From Citrus sinensis (Eukaryota; Streptophyta; Magnoliopsida; Sapindales; Rutaceae), in NCBI RefSeq assembly GCF_022201045.2, contig NC_068558.1:35483501-35547500 (forward strand): a DNA stretch of 64,000 nt, written 5' to 3'. The notes below the pieces were generated by a model. The model was not told the origin of the DNA. It made no database searches and was given only the letters and a program-made list of their open reading frames with translations. A program made the translations under genes and the position numbers. Shown piece by piece: positions 56,250-64,000 of the stretch (positions within the stretch are counted from its first letter, which is position 1; the number at the start of each line of letters is the position of its first letter).

Positions 56250-57969
56250 ATGCCAAAGTTCACTCTCAGTAATTCCTTTCGTTTCGGCAGCCGAAGAGAA
56301 GGTATCACTAACTTTGACTCTGAATCCATTGAGACGATCCTAAAAAAGTTGAATAAAGATTGGCTTGGGCAGTTTGCACGGGAAGAGCAGATCCAGGCCG
56401 ATCTGATTGGGTGGAAGAAGATGTTGTTGAAGATTAATGAGGTGCTAGATGATGCCCTGGAGAAGCAGACGAAGGAGGAATCAGTGAAGAAATGGCTAGG
56501 CAAACTTCGAAACTTGGCTTGCGATGTTGATTACTTGTTGGATGAGTTTCAAACGGAGGCTTTCCAGAAGATGTTGCTGCTAGATGATGATGTGATGTCT
56601 ACAGTTAAGGAGGTCAATGCTAGATTGCAAGATATTGCATCGCAGATAAAACAACTAGATTTGAGAAAAAAATCAGGTAGAAAGTCCAGAAATGTCCGCG
56701 GAGTAATCTCGTCGGCAGTAAGACGAGGAAGAGGAGGTAGAGATCCTGGCCCAACAATCCATAGTCATCCAGGCTTAGCTTTCTTGCGAATGAAAATTTT
56801 TAGCAAGTCAGAGATGATAAGAGCCACCAAAAATTTTGATAGGAGTCGCTGTCTTAGTCAAGGTGGCTTTGTCTCTGTTTACAAAGGTGTCTTACACGAT
56901 AATATCCAGGTTGCGGTGAAGACGTATAGACGGGCAGATAAGATCCGCATAACAGAACGGGAGCTTCTGCGCATTATTTCACAAGTAAACCATAAGAATG
57001 TGGTCAAGATATTAGGGCTATGTCTAGAAACCGAAGTGCCTCTCCTGGTTTATGAATTTGCTTCCAATGGAACTCTGTTGGACCATATCCGCTGCGAGAG
57101 TTCACAGGTTTTAAAAACTTGGAAAACTTGTCTGAGGATAGCGGCTGAAACTGCTTCAGCTCTTGACTATTTGCATTCTTTAGCAAGCCCTCCCATCATT
57201 CACGGAGACGTAAAGTCCGCCAACATACTCTTGAATGACAATTATACGGCAAAAGTGGCTGATTTTGAGTCTTCAGTGTTGATTTCGTCTGATGCTGAAA
57301 CTGCAATGAGCACGATTCTAATAGGGACTAGTGGTTACTTAGATCCAGTGTGTATAAACACAGGTATTTTTTTAAAAAAAATGTGTTTTTATTAATAGCC
57401 TCATGGCATGTTCAATTTTTTTCCTCTAAATAATCCAGTTTGAACCCCAAATCTTTTGTACCAGCACCGCCTTAAAACTTTTTGCTAGTTAATCTAACTA
57501 GCACCAAACAATGACAGGTAAATTGACGAAGAAGAGTGATGTGTATAGCTTTGGAGTTGTCCTTGCGGAATTGTTAACCGGCAAGAAACCTGGCTCTTGC
57601 ATGACATTGGCATCCAATAAGAAGATTAGCATGGTTCCTTATTTTCTAAACTCGATTAAAAATAATGGTTTGCGTCAGATTCTGAACTTTCATGTTGCTG
57701 ATGAAAGTGAAATGAAGGAGATAGAAATTGTTGCTGAGCTTGCAAGTAAATGCCTAAGAATTAGAGGCACCGAAAGGCCAACAATGAAGCAAGTTTCTGA
57801 GGAGCTTGACAGGTTAAGAAGGTTGCATGAAAATTTTTGGGCACAGAAGAAAAATAAAGAGACAGAGCATTTATTAGGCGAATCATCATCATATGCAACG
57901 GCTGTGATTGCCCAACCAGACGCTCGGACTGTGGTGTCGATCGATATTGAGAACTATTACGGTACGTGA
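56250..57969 (+). CDS. Fusion gene E1: NLR coiled coil + WAK-like kinase, 521 aa
   Basis: Exons 56250-57363 and 57518-57969, with the same phase-1 intron position as D1. Leader and CC are residues 1-147. The juxtamembrane scar GVISSAVRRGRGGRDPGPTI plus PGLAFL spans 151-179, and the WAK-like kinase starts at MKIFSKSEMIRATKNF. The G-loop is eroded (SQGGFVSV), Lys224 is kept (VAVKTY), HGD 318-320 replaces HRD, DFE 338-340 replaces DFG, and the APE-equivalent is DPVC instead of DPEY. The tail HLLGESSSYATAVIAQPD ... IENYYGT is complete. It is probably a pseudokinase. D1 and E1 share their junction and spacing to the next CC exon (1,843 and 1,871 bp), so they are the first members of a duplicated pair. 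The only start in this frame is MPK. Confidence 0.9.
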
Positions 57970-58120
57970 TCGGATCTAGGTCATCGTTAAAAATAAGTTT
58001 GGGTTTGTTCCACAATTAATTTGTCTTTAAAGAGTTTTTGCTGACTTGTATAGACACGATGTTTCTTAATGCCCTTCGCTAGAATCGGAAAGAAGAAGCC
58101 ACAGTTCTACAGAAAAAGGG

Positions 58121-60319
58121 ATGCCAGAGGTCACTCTCGATAATTCTTTTCGTTTCTGCAGCCAAAAGCAAACCATCTCTGACTTACACTCTGAAACTAT
58201 TGAGAAGCTACTAAAAAGGATGTCTTCGGATTGGCTCTGGAAATTTGCACGCCAAGAGCAGATCCAGGTCGATCTGATTGGGTGGAAGGAGATGTTGGTG
58301 AAGATTAACGAGGTGCTAGATGATGCCAAGGAGAAGCAGACGAAGGAGGAGTCAGTGAATATGTGGCTAGGCCAGCTTCAGAACTTGGCTTGCGATGTTG
58401 ATTACTTGTTTGATGAATTACAAACGGAAGCTTTCCAAAGGAAGTTGCTGCTAGGCGATGATGCCATGGATAAGTTTGATTCCATGGCGATGTCTAAAGT
58501 AAAGGATGTCAATGCTAGATTTCAAGATATTGCATCGCAGATAGACCTACTAGGATTGAAAGAAAGTTCAGTCGAGAAGTCAAGAAATGCCAGGCAAAGA
58601 GTACCCACAACCCCTTCGGTGAGTGAAGCCAATGTGTTGGTACTTTGATATTCAAACAAAAAGTTTTGATATAATGCTTTTGATAATAATGCTGACAAAA
58701 AACAGTGATTAAAAGCTGTTTACTCATTTAATTGATAAGATAAAATAAATTGGGCATTGTTTTGTTAGTCAATGACAGTGCCACCTAAGGTTTAAAAAAA
58801 GATTTTAATTCTTAATTTCACCCAAATTTTGTATTTCTCTCTAGCAAAATTTGTGATTTTTCCCCATTAGCTTTGAATAAAATACGAAAAAAAAATTACA
58901 AAATTACATTTTCATCACCAAAATCAACTTAAATATATACATTATATCCAAAATTTAATTAAAACACTTAAACGGGGATCAAATTCTTGGAGTAATAAAA
59001 TTTAACTCCACTAGCTCTGCCACTGTTTTAAAGTGGCTCTCTTTAGCATTTTCACCAATTTATGTTAGAAAAAAGATAAAGAGGAGATTGTTAAACTGCT
59101 ATGCGAGAAAAATAAAGACTAATTGCTAATGCTAATTCCGTTTTGTTTTGTTTTCTTTTTTAAAGCAAATCTCGGATGCACAAAGAGGTGGAGGTGGAGA
59201 TCCTGGCCCTGCAAACTTTAGTCGTTCATTAATCAAGAAAGCTAAGGACTTAGCTTTCTTGCATCAGCAAGTGCAAATTTTTACCAAGTCAGAACTGGCA
59301 CAAGCCACTGGAAATTATGATACACGTCTATTTCTTGGTGAAGGTGGTTTTGCCTCTGTTTACAAAGGCGTCTTACCTGACTGTACCCCAGTTGCAGTTA
59401 AGAAGCCTAAAGCGGTAGGTAAGATTCCGATGAATCAGGTATTTCAGCATGAACTGAGAGTTGTTTCACAAATAAACCACAAGAATGTGGTCAAGATTTT
59501 AGGGGTATGTCTGGAAACCAAAGTGCCTCTACTGGTTTATGAATTTGTTCCCAACGGAACTCTGTTTGAACATATCCATGATAAGAGTTCACAAGTTTTA
59601 AGAAATTGGAGAACTTGTCTGAGGATTGCGGCCGAAATTGCTTCAGCTCTTGACTATTTGCATTCTTTAGCAAGCCCACCAATCATTCACGGAGATGTAA
59701 AGTCCACCAACATACTCTTGGATGACAATTATAAGGCAAAATTGGCTGATTTTGGATCTTCAATGCTGATTTCGTCAGATAATCAAACTGCAATGACCAC
59801 AAAAAAAATAGGGACTTTTTTTAACTTAGATCCCGAGTACGTAATAACAGGTAATTTTTTTTTTAATTTGTCTTTTTTATTGATAGCCTTGCGCCATGCC
59901 CAATTTTTTTCTCTATGTAATTCACTTTGAACCGCAGATCCTTTGTGCCATCCCAAAATTTTTTACTAGTTAAGATAATAAGCGCTCAAATAATGACAGG
60001 TAAATTGACAGAGAAGAGTGATCTGTATAGCTTTGGGGTTGTCCTTGCGGAATTGTTAACCGGCTTGAAGCCTGTCTCCGGCATGGCACTGGCATCCAAT
60101 GAAGGGATCAGCATGGTTCAATATTTTCTATATTCGATTGAAAATAATAGTTTGCGTCAGATTCTAAACTTTCAAGTTGCTGATGAAAGTGAAATGGAGG
60201 AGATAGAAACCGTCGCTGAGCTTGCAAGCAAATGCTTAAGCCTTAGCGGCAGAAGAAGGCCAACAATGAAGCAAGTTTCGGAGGAGCTTGACAGGTTGAA
60301 AATTTCGCATGAAAATTAA
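58121..60319 (+). CDS. Fusion gene E2: NLR coiled coil + WAK-like kinase, 505 aa
   Basis: Exons 58121-58633, 59166-59850 and 60000-60319. The first intron (AAT|GT ... TTAAAG|CAA, phase 0) is at the same place as in gene A; the second is the WAK intron of D1/E1. Residues 1-171 are leader and CC (ACDVDYLFDELQTEAF). Residues 172-203 hold the SOBIR1 juxtamembrane, DPGPANFSRSLIKKAKDLAFL, followed directly by QVQIFTKSELAQATGNYD of a WAK-like kinase. Motifs are GEGGFASV, Lys250, HGD 346-348, intact DFG 366-368, and GTFFNLDPEY where GTVGYLDPEY is usual. The C-terminus is cut by TAA at 60317 where D1 reads TAT and E1 TTT, and the tail code (HLLGES) is still visible downstream. Of the three WAK fusions it keeps the best catalytic loop, although the activation segment is odd. 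Confidence 0.87.
58634..59165 (+). other. Intron 1 of fusion gene E2
   Basis: 532-bp intron between the CC exon and the SOBIR1/WAK exon. Its first 50 bp match D2, and its position and phase match the 218-bp intron of gene A. Confidence 0.75.
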
Positions 60320-60368
60320 TGGGCACAGAAGAACCGAGAAGAGGCAGAGCATTTGTTAGGTGAATCAT

Positions 60369-63300
60369 AACTACAAGAAAATTAATTTTTTATGCTGGCC
60401 AAAAGCCGTTGAAATAAGTGTCATGCCGTTGAAAATTGGTATATTTGATGGCATGGGGCCACCGAAGGCTGTCGTTAATGTTTGGGGGTAGAAATACTCT
60501 TTTTCTAACTGGCTATCAAGCTGTATATGTCATTATAAAAAAAAAATTAATCACAAATAAAATTATCAAATTTCAAACTTCTATTTTCAATCTCTTAGCC
60601 CAGTTGAATATATATTAATTTTTAATAAAAAAATAATTGATTTCAACCAATAATTATAATCGAAAATGGAATTATGAGCATAAAATGACAACAAAATTGG
60701 TAATCAACAAATTTGATGGTCGAAAATAATGAATCTATTATTCAAATTGGGTAAAAGCTCATTTAGTCCTTATATTTTAAGATTAGTATCCATTTAGTCC
60801 CTATATTTTTAAAAATGTCTCGAAACATCCATACCGTTAAAGTATTGATACCCCTACCGTTACTTTTTATTTCTTTTGGCTTACTTTTACAATATTACCC
60901 TTTTATAATAATTTTTTATTTGGAAATTAATAAAAAATAATTAAATTACCAATTTAACCCTAAAAAATTATATTAATTTTTAATTGTAAAAAAATTAAAT
61001 TATTACTTTTTATTTCTTTTGGCTTACTTTCACAATATTACCCTTTTATAATAATTTTTTTGTTTGGACATTAATAAAAAGAAAATAATTAAATTATCAA
61101 TTTAACCCTAAAAAATAAAATATATATATATATTAATTTTTAATTGTCAAAAATTGTATGCAAACTACCAAGTGTGCAAATGGTGCTTGCAAAAAAAATT
61201 AATATAATTTTTTTATTTTCTAGGGTAAAATTGGTAATTTAATTATTTTCTTTTTATTAATGTCCAAACAAAAAAATTATAATAAAAGGGTAATATTGTA
61301 AAAGTAAGCCAAAAGAAATAAAAAGTAACGGTACGGGTATCAATACTTTAACAGCAGGGATGTTTCGAGGTATTTTTAAAAATACAAGGACTAAACGGAT
61401 ACTAATATTAAAATATAGGAACTAAATGAACTTTTATCCATTCAAATTAGTGTTTTTTGTTATGACCATATATCGTTGTCATCAATAATTATTTACTCTT
61501 TATTTGATCAATTATTATTGAAAATAAGACATCAACGGCCAAAAGCCATTTTAAGTACGTTTGGCCAACAAAGATCTATCAATAAGAGTTGTAAAATTAA
61601 AGAAAAAAGTCTACTAAAATCTTTTGTAACAGTCTTTTATTAATAATTTCAACAAGACGAGAATATGAATTCTGCTATGATTATGGACTTGGTGGCGTGA
61701 GAATATGGGTTAAAGAGAGAATGAGGAACGTGGGGTATAGCCCAAATTGTAATTCTATTTAATTATTAAATAATATAATTTAGCCCAGTAAGCTAGTTTT
61801 ATGATGATAAGAACTGGAATTTAGCTAATAAAGATTAACAAGATGGATGACAGTACATCTTTTAAACTATTAGATGAGATAAATATTCGGAAAAAAAAGT
61901 ACTAGATTAGATTGGATAAAAATAAATAACTACTAGACAAATAATTTTTTTTTTTAGAACTGTAAAGAAAATATCACTAAAATTTAATAAGTTAACAAAA
62001 AAAAAAGATGTTATTTATGTTATAATGTATAAATAAATTCTTGCAATAATTCTTATTATACGGTGCAGTTATTTGTATGATCATCTTAAAATAATTATCA
62101 TTATATGGTGAAGTTAATTGCATGATCATTCTAGACTACTTTCTTTAATAATATCTTTTAAATATTAATTATAAAAAAACATGATCCATTTGTGAAATCT
62201 AATAAAAATTATTATTGGATATTACACTATCATAATTTTATTATTTAAAATTAAATTGATTCGACGATAGTTATCAATCATATGATATTATTTCTTAGAA
62301 TATTTTTCTATAAAATCTAAGTAATATGATAATTAGTTTCAAAACTGATTCAGTAATAACAATCAATACTACTGATAATTATTGCTTTTTAAAGTTTATT
62401 TGGATGATTGAATGAGATTACAAATGTAATAGAGTAATTATGTGCTAAATAAGCATAAAATATTACTTTAAAGCAATTGAATTTGAGCCATAATGTGAGT
62501 TATCTCACATTATATATAATATTTATATGTCTAATATTTAATGTAAAATGTTGAACATGGATATTAACAACATGAAACAAGATTACAAATGTCATGTTAA
62601 TTAACATATCTTATTAATCAAACTTATTTGCATTGAGACTATATACTAAAATCTAAATTTTATATATGTGTATGCATATATCTCAAATCTATAGTACTGT
62701 ACAACAACAGATATCCAACGGCCCAAGATAATAGTTTGGACATTTCTTTTACTCTCGTTGGTAACATAAACTTCAAATTTTTATTCCAATATTTACTTTA
62801 TATTCAAAGTAAAATGGACAAATTAAACATTATATAAAAGCTAATGGAGTGATAAAACTAATATAAGTAAAATAGTAATATCTACATCATATACGTCTTA
62901 GTGGCTACTTAATTATACTATGATCATGAAAATTCTAGTAGTAATTAAGTTAATTACTTCAACAAATATAAGGTGAATTTATAGGAAAAGGAACAAAGAT
63001 CTATTTAATGCAACTGGCTCCTTATGCTCATGCTATCATTATTTTTAAATAAATGGGAGACATACAAATCACATAAAGTACATATAAAAATATATACTTT
63101 ATATTTTTATTACTATTATATCTCCTAATGATAGTTTAATTGGTTAATGTTTGGCAGTGAAAGCAACAAATCAAGAGTACAAGTCCAATAAAATACATTT
63201 GAACTTTTTTTAATATTTAATACTAATTAAATAATAATATTGGCGCAATCTTTCCTCTTGAACAATTTCATACTATCTTCGATCAATTATCTAGCATAGT

Positions 63301-63933
63301 GGTAAATATTAATTTTGACAATGGTTAATAGTTATCAAAAATAGTAATTTATTTCTATCATAAGTTTGGTAAGTTGAAAATGTTCATAGCTCAAATTCTA
63401 CTACCTATTGAGTTATAATACTCACTTGTGACCACCTTGATACTTGATTAAAAAACAAATAATAATAATAAAGATACGACATTTTCGATTGTTGAATTCT
63501 TGTTATTGTAAATTACAGTGGCACCAATGCCTACTATCAAACATTTCAAAATTTCACTAGTTATTTTTAGCCGATTTCATAATTGGTCGAAATTAAACTT
63601 CTATTAATAAATGTGAAACAATATGGTCATAAATAATCATATATTTCTAAAAATTTAACAAAGGTATTGAAAATATTGTCACATTTTTTATGGTAACTTC
63701 TTATCATTGAAAATGGTATTGGCGCTGTTGATTTCCTACAAAAAAATAAATATTATCGATTAATTATTAAGTTTTTTTTTACAATTTGTCCGTATCGAAA
63801 ATATGGGATATTACTTTATTCTTTTAGCGAAGAACTAATTTTTACAATCGAAAATAAGCATATCTTCGACTAAATTTTTCCTTCAATTAATAATTAATAA
63901 TGTTGGTCGAAAAAGACTATTTTTCTTGTAGTT
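60369..63933. mobile_element. CACTA-like non-autonomous element
   Basis: The ends are AACTACAAGAAAA and TTTTTCTTGTAGTT, a close variant of the CACTACAAGAAAA terminus of plant En/Spm elements. Subterminal motifs of the TGGTCGAAA type recur (60717, 63583, 63904) together with TTGGCCAAAAGCC-like ones. No transposase is seen. It sits in the former WAK tail of E2: the code for HLLGES lies just before and the tail relic just after. Flank duplication is unclear. A Mutator MITE is nested at 60749-61439. The remaining DNA is AT-rich with no gene. Confidence 0.65.
60749..61439. mobile_element. Mutator-type MITE with 9-bp target duplication
   Basis: 691 bp with long inverted repeats (about 200 bp) from GGGTAAAAGCTCATTTAGTCC to the mirrored GGACTAAACGG...CTTTTATCC. 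It is flanked by exact 9-bp duplications ATTCAAATT (60740-60748 and 61440-61448), the Mutator hallmark. No ORF. It is the best-preserved member of the family at 13072 and 16487. Confidence 0.92.
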
Positions 63934-64000
63934 CTGCAAAGGATGTGATTGCCTAACTGGACATTTGATTTTCAGAACTATTACTGTACGTGATAGGACC
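63934..64000 (+). pseudogene. WAK-tail relic at window edge
   Basis: The sequence after the CACTA-like end (GATGTGATTGCCTAACTGGACA ... ACTATTACTGTACGTGATAGG in part) is the decayed code for the AVIAQPD...ENYYGT tail of the WAK fusions. The same relic at 52570-52650 is followed by SOBIR1-type kinase debris, so the array probably continues beyond this edge. Confidence 0.7.

Overview
This is plant nuclear DNA from a dicot. It is AT-rich, its genes have GT-AG introns, and it is crowded with nested transposons and plant-only families: CC-NBS-LRR, F-box, DUF247, WAK-like and SOBIR1-like kinases, PP2C, Copia and Gypsy. The NLR and kinase sequences look citrus-like (Rutaceae/Sapindales), but that is an impression from memory and no search was run.

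Left part (1-17 kb). An RPP13-like CC-NBS-LRR pseudogene (2155-12036) has lost its start codon, carries a nonsense codon and several frameshifts, and is split at its MHD motif by a young full-length Copia retrotransposon (3681-9093). The two LTRs of that element differ at one visible base. Next come two nested inverted-repeat elements, a frameshifted F-box gene (about 14814-16027) and a Mutator-type MITE.

Middle (17-34 kb). A four-exon plant homologue of the 15-kDa selenoprotein (SELENOF/Sep15), with Arg where animals have selenocysteine, heads a tandemly duplicated block. Each unit runs SELENOF-like 3' part, then a DUF247 gene on the minus strand, then a fusion gene. The first unit carries a deleted DUF247 and a decayed fusion gene (A, 22705-24468). 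The second carries a 5'-truncated SELENOF-like copy, an intact DUF247 gene (27102-28403) and an intact fusion gene (B, 30532-32076).

Right part (34-64 kb). The array continues with different effector domains behind the same N-terminus: C (35249-36688, PP2C phosphatase), D1 (49588-51272, WAK-like kinase), D2 (51431-53500, broken), E1 (56250-57969, WAK-like kinase) and E2 (58121-60319, WAK-like kinase). The repeats are pushed apart by a Gypsy element (38555-45542, itself hit by a PIF/Harbinger-like MITE and a solo LTR), a Mutator-like relic, a 761-bp foldback element and a CACTA-like element. The array appears to continue past the right edge.

The most interesting feature is this array. An NLR-type coiled-coil (Rx N-terminal) domain of about 150-170 residues, with a conserved new leader ([14 protein letters not shown]) and no NB-ARC or LRR, is joined to the cytoplasmic part of a SOBIR1-like receptor kinase, and in sister copies to a PP2C phosphatase or a WAK-like kinase. 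The junctions of the PP2C and WAK copies still carry the SOBIR1 juxtamembrane peptide. This suggests the CC-SOBIR1 fusion came first and later served as an acceptor for other signalling domains. None of the products has a visible signal peptide or membrane segment, so cytosolic immune adaptors, decoys or regulators are plausible; that role is inference.
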